From Phycisphaerae bacterium (GTDB taxonomy: Bacteria > Planctomycetota > Phycisphaerae > Phycisphaerales > UBA1924), in assembly GCA_030432905.1 (NCBI GenBank), contig JAUILU010000002.1, positions 589,453 to 653,452 on the forward strand: 64,000 nt of DNA, in the 5' to 3' direction. Made by a program: the position numbers and the translations under genes. Below, piece by piece: positions 49,458-57,456 of the stretch. The first letter of the stretch is position 1. The number at the start of each line of letters is the position of its first letter. Below the pieces are notes generated by a model that saw only the letters and a program-made list of their open reading frames with translations, was not told the DNA's origin and did not search any database.

Positions 49458-49463
49458 AGGGTA
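49458..49463 (-). promoter_or_regulatory. Putative -10 element before the proposed ruvX start
   Basis: On the minus strand TACCCT ends 5 nt before the ATC proposed as ruvX start, mirroring the spacing seen at other leaderless candidates. It is inside the frame if the distant TTG start is used. Confidence 0.25.
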
Positions 49464-49529
49464 TCCGAGTTCGAGCCGTGATACACTGAGTCTGGTTAAG
49501 TTCTAAAGCGAAATTTGGAAGGCGATCGT

Positions 49530-51596
49530 ATGTTCTTGATATCAATCGTGGTCAGAATCGCGATCCGCTTCGCCATGGCAGGTGTCGCTCTGACTTCCAT
49601 GAATGCTTTCGCCCAGACGCAGGGTTTGCTCTGCTCTACCCGCAGTGAACTGATTGCTTCCTTGAACCTAGTTGCGCACGAACATGCGGTAGGGTTGATC
49701 GGAGATCATCTTATCGTCAGCCACTCGAATCTTGATCGGGTAAAAATCTTCAACATTTCAGATCCGTCAAGCCCTGAGCTTGTGCACACACTAGAGAGGC
49801 ACTTTGCTCCACAACAAATCCGTGTTATGAATTCGACCGTGTTGTTTATGAACACGCACGGTGGCGATGGGCTCGTAATGTATGACTTCTCTGATCCGCG
49901 TCAACCCGTGCCGTTGTCAAGTGTGAGCGCTGACACGCATGACATCGAGATGAATGGCGAGATAGCATACTTAACGCAAGGAAACGCCGGCCTGACTATT
50001 TACGATTTTTCAGATTTGTCAAACCCGGTATTCCTTGGGAACTACTTTCGCAACACACCGGGAAGCGTGGGATCGGTTGAGCGTGTCGGCGACTACCTCT
50101 ACATGACTGACGGTATCCTTGGTATGAAACTACTGGATATAAGCGACCCCGTAAAGCCGGTCGTCGTGGAGGAGTTTTCGACTGACTCGCAAGCGTCCAG
50201 CGTGCATCGCTTCGGGGATGTTTTGTATCTTATTACATTGGACCAACTCATAATCTACAGCATCGCCGATCCGCGGCATCCTGTCCCGATCGCGATCAAC
50301 CCGCTTCCGTGGCCCCGCGGCGGACTGCTTCGTTTAGGCGATCGGATTTATCTTGCATGCGGCCAATCGGGTGTGTGGGTGTTCGATGTCTCTGAGCCTG
50401 TCAATCCAACCTTTGTACGCACCTACGCGCCCGAGGTTCGGTCTACATATATCGCTGCAAATGATGAACTGCTGGTTGTCGTTGATCCTTACCCTGGCGT
50501 GACTATCTATGACCTGCAGGCGCCGCTGGATACTGGGTTGTTATCCCGCGCGTCTGAGGGTGCGTCGACCAGAACCGTTGCTGTAGACAGCGGCATCGCT
50601 GCAGTTCTCGAAATCGGCACTGGGCTGCGACTTTACGACACAACTGATCCGTCAAATCCTGCTTTGCTCTCTACATTAAGTGTGCCGAGTTTGGGTTCGG
50701 CGATGCAAATTGCCAATGAGGTTCTTTACATCGCGGCCGACACGCAGGGTTTGCAGGTTATAGATATTAAAGACCCAGCATCGCCAATTCATCTTGGCCA
50801 GGTTGATACCAATGGCTCGGCAAAGGACGTGGTCGTCGATAATGCGTTTGTCTATCTCGCAGATGGTGGTATGGGAATCAAGGTAGTTGATGCACTGCAG
50901 ATCAATTCATCTGGAGTCGTCGGCTCAATCGATACACCCGGCGTTGCAAGCGGAATCGATCTGGTTGATGACACGTTGTATGTTGCCGATGGCAACGGAG
51001 GAATTCACATTGTCAACGTGTCTGATCGGTCAAGTCCTGTGGTGGTCGCATCTAACGAAACCCTAGATTTTGCGTACGACATAGAAGTTGTCGATGGTGT
51101 TGCATGGGTTGCAGCAGGCGAGGAAGGATTGGTTGCGTTTGATGTTTCTGACCCAGCCAATCTAACCAAAGTTGCAGAATACGATCCCTACATAGATATG
51201 GGTTACATCAAAGTCCGGGTGGTCGGGCAGACGGCTTATGTCGCGGATGCATTCTGGGGGCTGCATGTCATCGATCTACAGGACAATGAACTGCTAACTC
51301 GAGTCGCATCATTTCGCGTCGATGGAGGAGCCGACGATATAGACGTTATCCAGAACGAAGTATACATAGCCAGCCGCGATTCTGGTCTGCACATTGTCGA
51401 TCTGACCGACTGTCCACCTGAGCCATGTCTCGCAGATGTCAACGGCGATGGTCAGCTCTCACCGACTGACTTCACGGCTTGGCTCTTCGCATTCAGAACG
51501 CTAGACCCGGCGGCCGATCAGAACAGTGACGGCCAACTTACATCTACCGATTTCACGTCTTGGGTAAGTAACTACAACGCAGGCTGTGAATTCTAA
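49530..51596 (+). CDS. Secreted LVIVD-repeat protein with C-terminal dockerin-like module
   Basis: A 688-residue exported protein. After a signal peptide (IAIRFAMAGVALTSMNAFAQ) come about a dozen LVIVD-type repeats, each with a core such as LLDISDPVKPVVVEEF, VFDVSEPVNPTFVRTY and LVAFDVSDPANLTKVAEY, expected to form beta-propellers. The last 55 residues are a dockerin-like EF-hand pair, DVNGDGQLSPTDFTAW and DQNSDGQLTSTDFTSW, closing with NYNAGCEF. The ATG at 49530 has GGAAGG 7 nt upstream. Codon use is clearly more AT-rich than in neighbouring genes. It is probably surface-exposed; its ligand is unknown. Confidence 0.87.
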   Translation: MFLISIVVRIAIRFAMAGVALTSMNAFAQTQGLLCSTRSELIASLNLVAHEHAVGLIGDHLIVSHSNLDRVKIFNISDPSSPELVHTLERHFAPQQIRVMNSTVLFMNTHGGDGLVMYDFSDPRQPVPLSSVSADTHDIEMNGEIAYLTQGNAGLTIYDFSDLSNPVFLGNYFRNTPGSVGSVERVGDYLYMTDGILGMKLLDISDPVKPVVVEEFSTDSQASSVHRFGDVLYLITLDQLIIYSIADPRHPVPIAINPLPWPRGGLLRLGDRIYLACGQSGVWVFDVSEPVNPTFVRTYAPEVRSTYIAANDELLVVVDPYPGVTIYDLQAPLDTGLLSRASEGASTRTVAVDSGIAAVLEIGTGLRLYDTTDPSNPALLSTLSVPSLGSAMQIANEVLYIAADTQGLQVIDIKDPASPIHLGQVDTNGSAKDVVVDNAFVYLADGGMGIKVVDALQINSSGVVGSIDTPGVASGIDLVDDTLYVADGNGGIHIVNVSDRSSPVVVASNETLDFAYDIEVVDGVAWVAAGEEGLVAFDVSDPANLTKVAEYDPYIDMGYIKVRVVGQTAYVADAFWGLHVIDLQDNELLTRVASFRVDGGADDIDVIQNEVYIASRDSGLHIVDLTDCPPEPCLADVNGDGQLSPTDFTAWLFAFRTLDPAADQNSDGQLTSTDFTSWVSNYNAGCEF

Positions 51597-52724
51597 CTAT
51601 TTCTGTCCCGGTCGCAGCTTCTCCCAGAGCGCCTTGAGCTCCTGGGCCTTCTCTTCGGGCATGACCAGCGTCGCCTCGGGCGTGTGCACCACGACGAGGC
51701 CCTCGCAACCGACGAGCGCGACCGTGTGGTCGCTTTCGGAGTTGAACACGCTCACGCCGCGGCTGTTCTCGAACTCGGCATGCCCTGCACCCGTCGCGCG
51801 GTTGCCGCTCGAGTCGGCCTTGAGCGTCTCGAAAAAGCTCGGCCAGCTCCCGACGTCGAGCCACTTCACGTCCATCTCGACCATGCACACTCGCACCTTG
51901 CTGTCGGCGGACGCGGGTTCCATGATCGCGTAGTCCACGCTCGTCTTCGGAAGCGTCGGGTACACCTCGGCGAGCACCGCGTCCTGTTCCGCTGTGCCCC
52001 ACGCGCTCTGTATCTTCACCAGACCCTCGAACGACTCGGGCTTGAACCGCTCAAGACAATCGAGCACCGTCTGCGCCTTGAACACGAACATGCCCGAGTT
52101 CCAGCCGAACAGCCCGCTCTCGACATACGCCTGCGCCATGTGCAGCGGCGGCTTCTCAACAAACTTCGATACCGCGAACGCGAGCTGGACGTTGTTGTCG
52201 CCCCGGCAGGTCGGCAGCGTATCGATCGGCGCCCCGCGTTCGACGTACCCGAATCCCGTCGCCGGGTAGGTCGGCTTGATCGAGAACGTCACGAGTCGCG
52301 ATGGATCCTCTTCAACAAGCTCGAACCCGAGCCGGAGCCGATCCTGAAACGTCTTGTTCGGCTCGATCAGATGATCCGCGGTCAGCACCGCGAACACCGC
52401 ATCCGGGTCCTGCTTGGCGAGCACCGCCGCCGTGAACCCGACCGCGTTGACCGTGTCCCGCGGCGCCGGTTCACCCAGAATCTGCGCATCGCCAAACTGC
52501 GGCAAAACCTCGCGGATCTGCTCGCGGTACCGCTCACCCGTGCAGATGAGCCGGTTCTCCGCGTCAACCAACCCCTCGAGCCGACCTGCTGCAATCTCGA
52601 GCAGCGAGCGGTTCTTGCCGGATTCATCAGGGATGAACTCGATGAGCTGCTTGGGCTGCCCGTCCCTGCTGACGGGCCAGAGCCTTGTGCCTGAGCCGCC
52701 TGCCATGATCATCGCGTGACGCAT
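51597..52724 (-). CDS. Mannose-1-phosphate guanylyltransferase
   Basis: A 375-residue nucleotidyltransferase making GDP-mannose from mannose-1-phosphate and GTP, for glycan synthesis. The N-terminal signature AMIMAGGSGTRLWPVSRDGQPKQLIEF is the GTP-binding loop with the catalytic arginine and lysine. VLTADHLI and the FVEKP block (KFVEKPPLHMAQAYVESGLFGWNSGMFVF) are conserved. It is the short monofunctional form, without the C-terminal isomerase domain. The TAG stop directly abuts the stop of the LVIVD gene. GAGG lies before the ATG. Confidence 0.93.
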   Translation of the reverse strand: MRHAMIMAGGSGTRLWPVSRDGQPKQLIEFIPDESGKNRSLLEIAAGRLEGLVDAENRLICTGERYREQIREVLPQFGDAQILGEPAPRDTVNAVGFTAAVLAKQDPDAVFAVLTADHLIEPNKTFQDRLRLGFELVEEDPSRLVTFSIKPTYPATGFGYVERGAPIDTLPTCRGDNNVQLAFAVSKFVEKPPLHMAQAYVESGLFGWNSGMFVFKAQTVLDCLERFKPESFEGLVKIQSAWGTAEQDAVLAEVYPTLPKTSVDYAIMEPASADSKVRVCMVEMDVKWLDVGSWPSFFETLKADSSGNRATGAGHAEFENSRGVSVFNSESDHTVALVGCEGLVVVHTPEATLVMPEEKAQELKALWEKLRPGQK

Positions 52725-52796
52725 CGAGATTCCTCGTAAGTCCCATGGGCCAGAGCATTCTCACCCGTCCAAGAGCGTATGGCAGCAGGCATCACG

Positions 52797-52828
52797 AAAC
52801 GAGCCCCTTGCAGAAGCAAGAGGCTCGT
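52797..52828 (-). terminator. Hairpin terminator after the FG-GAP gene
   Basis: On the minus strand ACGAGCCTCTTGC pairs with GCAAGGGGCTCGT (13 bp, one G-U wobble) across TTCT. The tail is only TTCGTG, so termination may be weak or Rho-assisted. It is 26 nt past the stop at 52854. Confidence 0.6.
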
Positions 52829-52853
52829 CATCAGTCAAGCTGTTCGTGCTCTC

Positions 52854-54266
52854 TCAGCACCCGGCGTTGAAGTTGGCGACCCAAGCCGTGAAATCGGTAG
52901 GTGTGCACGAGCCGTCGCCGTTCTGGTCGCACACTGGGAGGTTGTTGTTGAATGCGTTGACCCACGCGGTGAAATCGGTGGGGGTAAGTTGGCCGTCGCT
53001 GTTGACGTCGGGCAGGCACGGGGTCGTGCAGTTGAGATCGAATATGTACGCCGAGCCAGATCGGTACCCGTTGACATCGTCCCAGTCTGTCCCGATCACA
53101 GCAGTGTCCCCCGAGACCGACAATCCGAAACCAGAACTCCCCACGCCGTCGCCTGCGAACATTTCAGCTTCCTGTACCCAATCCGTCCCGTCAAATCGGA
53201 ACATATACACCGAGCCTTGTATAGAAGCCCCGTGGTCGTCGTGTCTGAAAGCGCCGATTACTGCAGTATTACCTGAGATCGAGACAGAGTTACCAAACTC
53301 ATCATATGACGTGCCGTCGCTGGCGAGCAGTTTGGCCTCTTGCACCCAGTTTGTCCCGTCGAAGCGGAAGACGTACGCTGATCCAGTTTGGTCCCCGTAG
53401 TCGTCGTTATGAGGCGATCCGATCACGGCGGCATCACCAGAGACTGAGATCGACGAGCCGAACTGATCACCCTCAGCGCCATCCGTGGGAAGCAGTTTGG
53501 CCTCCTGCGCCCAGCTCGTCCCGTTGAACCGGTACACATACACCGATCCAGAGCCACTCCCGTTGTCATCGTCACCTGGTGCCCCGATCAAGGCTGTATC
53601 GCCCGAGACTGAGACTGAGTTGCCGAACAGGTTGCCTGCTGTTGTGTCTGTAGGGAGTAACTTGGCTTCTTGCACCCAACCTGTTCCGTTGAACCTGTAT
53701 ATATATGCGGAACCAGAGCCGTTTCCATTATCGTCGTTCCTGTCTGCTCCTATGACGGCCGTGTCACCAGAAGTGGAGACTGAGGCACCGAACCAATCCT
53801 CGGTTGCTCCGTCGTCCGCACGCAGTTTGGTCTCTTGTTTCCAGCCAGAACCCATGACACCATTTAGACGATAGACATATGCTGAACCTGATCTCCAGCC
53901 GTTGTCGTCATCATATCTCGCACCGATCACGATGGTATCACCAGAGATTGAAACAGAGTATCCAAATGCTGCTGTATCCACTCCGTCATCAGGGAGTAAC
54001 TTGATTTCCTGCACCCAGTCTGTCCCATTGAATCGGAACACATAGGCTGAGCCAGACCGAAGCCCGTTATCGTCATCCCCTTTTGCCCCGATCACAGCGG
54101 TGTCGCCCGACACTGAGACCGAGAAGCCAAAGTTGTCACTCACAGACCCGTCAGCGGGGAACAACTTGGTGACCTCATCTGGTTCGGACGAAAGAGCATG
54201 GGTTGGGCCAGCAAGTGTCATGGCTGCGACTACGGATCCGGCACAGATAGAGGTACGGCTCTGCAT
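52854..54266 (-). CDS. Secreted FG-GAP repeat protein with C-terminal dockerin-like module
   Basis: A 470-residue exported protein. The ATG at 54266 has AGGAG 7 nt upstream and gives a signal peptide (ICAGSVVAAMTLAGPTHA). Seven tandem repeats of about 51 residues follow, each with S-x-SGDTAVIGA..DDDNG..SGSAYV(F/Y)RFNGT, an integrin-alpha-like FG-GAP propeller with calcium-binding DxDxDG-like loops. The C-terminus is a dockerin-like EF-hand pair (DVNSDGQLTPTDFTAW, DQNGDGSCTPTDFTAW) ending in NFNAGC, nearly the same as in the LVIVD protein. It is probably a cell-surface or anchored adhesion protein. Followed by a hairpin terminator. Confidence 0.87.
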   Translation of the reverse strand: MQSRTSICAGSVVAAMTLAGPTHALSSEPDEVTKLFPADGSVSDNFGFSVSVSGDTAVIGAKGDDDNGLRSGSAYVFRFNGTDWVQEIKLLPDDGVDTAAFGYSVSISGDTIVIGARYDDDNGWRSGSAYVYRLNGVMGSGWKQETKLRADDGATEDWFGASVSTSGDTAVIGADRNDDNGNGSGSAYIYRFNGTGWVQEAKLLPTDTTAGNLFGNSVSVSGDTALIGAPGDDDNGSGSGSVYVYRFNGTSWAQEAKLLPTDGAEGDQFGSSISVSGDAAVIGSPHNDDYGDQTGSAYVFRFDGTNWVQEAKLLASDGTSYDEFGNSVSISGNTAVIGAFRHDDHGASIQGSVYMFRFDGTDWVQEAEMFAGDGVGSSGFGLSVSGDTAVIGTDWDDVNGYRSGSAYIFDLNCTTPCLPDVNSDGQLTPTDFTAWVNAFNNNLPVCDQNGDGSCTPTDFTAWVANFNAGC

Positions 54267-54331
54267 GAATCTGCTCCTGCGGTGAATTCCTCTGGAGTCT
54301 ATCATACCGAAGCTTCATTGAAGCTCAAAAA

Positions 54332-54982
54332 TCACAAAAGCCCCGCCTGGTACGCAGCCTTAATAAGTTCATCAGAAGTTGTGGGCTTCGGCTCCATCGC
54401 GAGCGCCCGGCGGACCATCTGTTCCGCGTCGCTCGCCGATTCGCCAAGCGCCATGAGCGCCGCCTGCGCTTTCTGGGCCTCGGGTTCGAGCTTGCCGCCC
54501 ATCGCTCGGCTGCCAGCCGCCGCCAGCGCCGCGTCGAGCTCGTCTGTGGAGAGGAACTTCTCGACCTTGCCGCTGAGCTCGGCGACGACGGTTTCCGCCA
54601 TCCGCTTGCCGATCTCGGGGAGTTTGACGAGCCACTTCGTGTCACCCGAGGCGATCGCCCGCGCAATCTCGGCCGGCTCAGCCGCCATCGCCCGCAGCGC
54701 CTTCCGCGAGCCGATCCCCTTGACCGTCGTGAACAGCGAGAAAAACCCACGCTCCGTCGCCGACCCGAATCCGAGCAGTCTGGGCGTGAATGTAGCCCCC
54801 TGATTTTGGGATTCGAGGATGAGGTGCGTGTGCAGGACGAGTTCCTGGCCGACGGAACCCTCCAGCCTCTCGGCGAGGTACACCGGCACCAAAACCGAGT
54901 ACGCGAGCGCCGATCCGTCGGGAACGACCACGACCTCGGCGCCCTCGATGCTCTCAAGCCGACCTGTCAGGCGATCAATCAT
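54332..54982 (-). CDS. ruvA: Holliday junction branch migration protein RuvA
   Basis: A 216-residue RuvA, which binds four-way junctions and recruits the RuvB motor. The N-terminal OB domain starts MIDRLTGRLESI with YSVLVPVYLAERLEG. Helix-hairpin-helix motifs are TTVKGIGSRKALRAM and LVKLPEIGKRMAETVVAEL. The C-terminal domain III (EAQKAQAALMALGESASDAEQMVRRAL) is the RuvB-contacting three-helix bundle. The start at 54982 matches the family; the longer frame to 55807 is an artefact. No Shine-Dalgarno, but TACGCT lies 6 nt upstream. ruvB and ruvC are not in the window. Confidence 0.93.
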   Translation of the reverse strand: MIDRLTGRLESIEGAEVVVVPDGSALAYSVLVPVYLAERLEGSVGQELVLHTHLILESQNQGATFTPRLLGFGSATERGFFSLFTTVKGIGSRKALRAMAAEPAEIARAIASGDTKWLVKLPEIGKRMAETVVAELSGKVEKFLSTDELDAALAAAGSRAMGGKLEPEAQKAQAALMALGESASDAEQMVRRALAMEPKPTTSDELIKAAYQAGLL

Positions 54983-54988
54983 TGCATC

Positions 54989-54994
54989 AGCGTA
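54989..54994 (-). promoter_or_regulatory. Putative -10 element for leaderless ruvA mRNA
   Basis: On the minus strand TACGCT ends 6 nt before the ruvA ATG (54982). The same hexamer and spacing occur before dut. Confidence 0.45.
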
Positions 54995-55111
54995 GTCCGA
55001 TCCCATGCTCGAGTGGGTTCTCGTCCCGACCGGCTCAGGTTGCCACCCCATCACGCCGATAACCAAGGTGCATGGGGCCAATCGCCCCCGCACGACGGAG
55101 AAGACCAGACC

Positions 55112-56578
55112 ATGCCCGGACCTACAACCATCCTTGTCGGCACCGAAGCCACCATCTCCGAGATCCTCGGCGCTATCAGCGACGACTCCGAGGTGCTCGG
55201 CTGTGTCACGCTCGACTCCGCTCCCAAGGGCCTGCCCGTGCTCGCCAAGACCAAGAAGCTCGAGAAGCTCGCGGGCCGGGGTATCCGCAAGGCCTACATC
55301 AGCATTCCCGCCGAGCTCGACACCGGCGCCATCCCGGGCCGGCTCGAAGCGCTCGGCATCCAGACCGTTAACCTCACGCCGATCGCAGACCAGCTCACCG
55401 ACCAAGCCGCGGCTCCGAGCATCAAGCTCCAGAGCGCCGACCTCGACGTCGCCTCGCTCATCGGTCGCACGCCACACCCGATCGACCGCAAGGCCGTCAA
55501 GAAGCTCATCCGCGGCAAGCGGGTGCTGGTCACCGGCGCGGGCGGCTCGATCGGTTCCGAGATCGCATCGATCGCCGCCAGCTACGAGCCCGAGCAGATC
55601 ATCCTGATGGAGCGAGCCGAGAACGCGCTCTTTGAGATCGACCGCCGAATCCGCGAAGAGTTCCCGGGCGTGACCCGCTGCGCGGTGCTCCACGATGTCG
55701 TCGATACCGAGGGCACCAAGGCGCACCTGAACGAATTGCGGCCTGACATCGTCTTCCACGCCGCGGCTCACAAGCATGTGCCGCTCATGGAAGACCACCC
55801 GGCGCACGCCGTCACGAACAATGTGTTCGGCACCAAGTCGATCGCCGACGCCTCGATCGAAGCGGGGGTTGAGCGGTTTGTTCTGATTTCAAGCGACAAG
55901 GCCGTCAACCCGTCGAGCGTCATGGGCGCGACGAAGCGCCTCGCCGAGAGATACATCCAGGGCGTGCAGCGCCGCCACAAGGGCGAGACCAAATTCAGCA
56001 TGGTCCGGTTCGGCAACGTGCTCGGCTCCGCGTGCAGCGTGCTGCCCATCTGGGCGAGCCAGCTTGCAAAGTCGCGCCCGATCACCGTGACCGACGAGCG
56101 CATGACGCGGTACTTCATGACTATCCCAGAAGCCGCGGCTCTGGTGATCCAGTCCGCCGCCCTCGCGCACGACGGCAAACGCGCCCCTGTGTTCGTCCTC
56201 GACATGGGCGAGCCGATCAAGATCCTCGACCTCGCCAACAGATTCTGCGCCGCCAGCGGCATCGCCAAGGGCCGCGAGCCGATCGTGCTGACCGGCGCAC
56301 GCCCGGGCGAGAAACTGCACGAAGAACTCGCGTACGACGCCGAGCAGCTCGCGCCGACGAAGTTCGCGGGCATCAACACCTGGGCTGGTCACCTGCCCGA
56401 CGACTTTGATCTTGGCGCGCTCGTGTCGGATCTGTCGAGTGTCCGCGCTAGCAGAGACACCGAGGCCGTCATCAAGGCGATCAGAAAGCACGTCCCCGAG
56501 ATGATCGCCAAGGCGGCGGTCGTCGCGGAACTCAAGTCGAATGTGTCGTCGGAAGCACCGAGCGGGGCAGCCGCGTAA
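55112..56578 (+). CDS. Nucleoside-diphosphate-sugar dehydratase/epimerase (FlaA1/CapD-like)
   Basis: A 488-residue SDR enzyme of the polysaccharide-biosynthesis CapD group, which includes UDP-GlcNAc 4,6-dehydratases. The N-terminal 120 residues form a CoA-binding-like domain (LGCVTLDSAPKGLPVLAKTKKL...AYISIPAEL). The NAD-binding motif is VLVTGAGGSIGSE (138-150). Later FHAAAHKHVPLMEDHP, VLISSDKAVNPSSVMGATKRLAE (family SMxxxK in place of YxxxK) and VRFGNVLGS are conserved. It lacks the four membrane helices of full-length CapD/WbpM. GGAG lies upstream of the ATG at 55112; the longer frame from 54806 overlaps ruvA. Confidence 0.88.
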   Translation: MPGPTTILVGTEATISEILGAISDDSEVLGCVTLDSAPKGLPVLAKTKKLEKLAGRGIRKAYISIPAELDTGAIPGRLEALGIQTVNLTPIADQLTDQAAAPSIKLQSADLDVASLIGRTPHPIDRKAVKKLIRGKRVLVTGAGGSIGSEIASIAASYEPEQIILMERAENALFEIDRRIREEFPGVTRCAVLHDVVDTEGTKAHLNELRPDIVFHAAAHKHVPLMEDHPAHAVTNNVFGTKSIADASIEAGVERFVLISSDKAVNPSSVMGATKRLAERYIQGVQRRHKGETKFSMVRFGNVLGSACSVLPIWASQLAKSRPITVTDERMTRYFMTIPEAAALVIQSAALAHDGKRAPVFVLDMGEPIKILDLANRFCAASGIAKGREPIVLTGARPGEKLHEELAYDAEQLAPTKFAGINTWAGHLPDDFDLGALVSDLSSVRASRDTEAVIKAIRKHVPEMIAKAAVVAELKSNVSSEAPSGAAA

Positions 56579-56617
56579 ACTTGAACGGTCGGTACAGACG
56601 CCGACGCGGAGCACGCC

Positions 56618-56893
56618 ATGAGCGAACGGGCCAAAATCCTGACCGAAACCGCCGACGCACGAGCCGACGCCGAGCGCCTGCTCGCGGGCCTGATCGACGC
56701 CCGGTCCAAATCCGAGCAGCGGCTCACCGAACTCAGCCGGAGCGACATCCTCAAAAGCCTCACCGGCAAGAGCGCCCTGGACAACGCCATCGGCAGCACC
56801 GAACGCATGATCGAATCGCTCGACCGCGTTCTCCGCGAGCTCCGCGAGAAGCTCACGCCCGAAGAGATCGCCCTGCTCGAAGAGCTCAGCTGA
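56618..56893 (+). CDS. Small predicted helical protein
   Basis: A 91-residue protein of mostly charged, helix-forming residues (ETADARADAERLLAGLIDARSKSEQRL..., IGSTERMIESLDRVLRELREKLTPEEIALLEELS), predicted to form coiled coils. There is no signal peptide or cysteine. GGAG lies 7 nt before the ATG. It fits tightly between the dehydratase gene (39-bp gap) and dut (18-bp gap). I do not recognise a family; coding status rests on the ribosome-binding site and packing. Confidence 0.65.
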   Translation: MSERAKILTETADARADAERLLAGLIDARSKSEQRLTELSRSDILKSLTGKSALDNAIGSTERMIESLDRVLRELREKLTPEEIALLEELS

Positions 56894-56899
56894 TCCGCA

Positions 56900-56905
56900 T
56901 ACGCT
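56900..56905 (+). promoter_or_regulatory. Putative -10 element for leaderless dut mRNA
   Basis: TACGCT ends 6 nt before the dut ATG (56912), in the 18-bp gap after the small helical protein. No Shine-Dalgarno. Confidence 0.4.
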
Positions 56906-56911
56906 GGTGGC

Positions 56912-57397
56912 ATGCAAACCCCAGAAGTCCTCTTCAAGAAACTCGACGACAACGCACTCATCCCCGCGTACCAGACCGAACGGGCCGCGGGGCTTGATCT
57001 GTCCGTGTGCCTGCCGCGCGGCGACCACGCTCAAGACGAGGTCGTTATCCAGCCCATCCACAAAGGCGGCTCTATCGTCAAGCTCCCCTGCGGGTTCGCG
57101 TGCGCCATCCCCGAGGGCTACGAGGGACAAGTCCGACCTCGCTCGGGCCTTGCGACCAAGTTCGGCGTCACCGTCCCAAACGCACCCGGCACCGTGGACA
57201 GCGACTACCGAGGCGAGATGTTCGTCGCACTCATCAACCTCGGCAACGAACCCCACACCATCCGCCACGGCGACCGCGTCGCGCAGATGGTCATCTCACC
57301 CGTCGCCCATGTGACATCGGCCGAGGTTGACGACCTCGACACAACCGCCCGCGGCGAAGGCGGGTTCGGTTCGACCGGGTTTGCCAAAGCCCACTAG
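56912..57397 (+). CDS. dut: dUTP diphosphatase
   Basis: A 161-residue trimeric dUTPase that hydrolyses dUTP to dUMP, keeping uracil out of DNA. All five motifs are visible: ERAAGLDLS (1), RPRSGLATKFG (2, with the PRSG), VPNAPGTVDSDYRGE (3, catalytic aspartate and nucleotide-binding tyrosine), GDRVAQMVI (4) and RGEGGFGSTGF (5, the mobile C-terminal P-loop-like motif). Between motifs 1 and 2 it has a longer loop (LPRGDHAQDEVVIQPIHKGGS) than E. coli Dut. It is convergent with the S1 gene. Confidence 0.96.
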   Translation: MQTPEVLFKKLDDNALIPAYQTERAAGLDLSVCLPRGDHAQDEVVIQPIHKGGSIVKLPCGFACAIPEGYEGQVRPRSGLATKFGVTVPNAPGTVDSDYRGEMFVALINLGNEPHTIRHGDRVAQMVISPVAHVTSAEVDDLDTTARGEGGFGSTGFAKAH

Positions 57398-57402
57398 CAA
57401 CG

Positions 57403-57431
57403 AAAAAACCGGCCCCATCAGGGACCGGTTT
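57403..57431 (-). terminator. Intrinsic terminator of the S1 gene
   Basis: On the minus strand AAACCGGTCCC pairs with GGGGCCGGTTT (11 bp, one G-U wobble) across TGAT, and the T run extends to six before CG. On the plus strand the stem has a C-A mismatch and only three T, so it would serve dut poorly. Confidence 0.85.
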
Positions 57432-57456
57432 GAGATCGTGTCTAATTACAAACTCG

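Noticed and set aside
53000..54266. DNA repeat array within the FG-GAP gene as a CRISPR or satellite
   Set aside because: The about 153-bp periodicity is in frame, imperfect and explained by seven protein repeats.
54304..54325. GAAGCTTCATTGAAGCTC palindrome after ruvA as a terminator
   Set aside because: The stem is short and the T run precedes it instead of following it on the ruvA strand.
54983..55807. N-terminal extension of ruvA to 55807
   Set aside because: It would overlap the divergent dehydratase gene and add a non-family sequence; the RuvA OB domain begins at the ATG at 54982.
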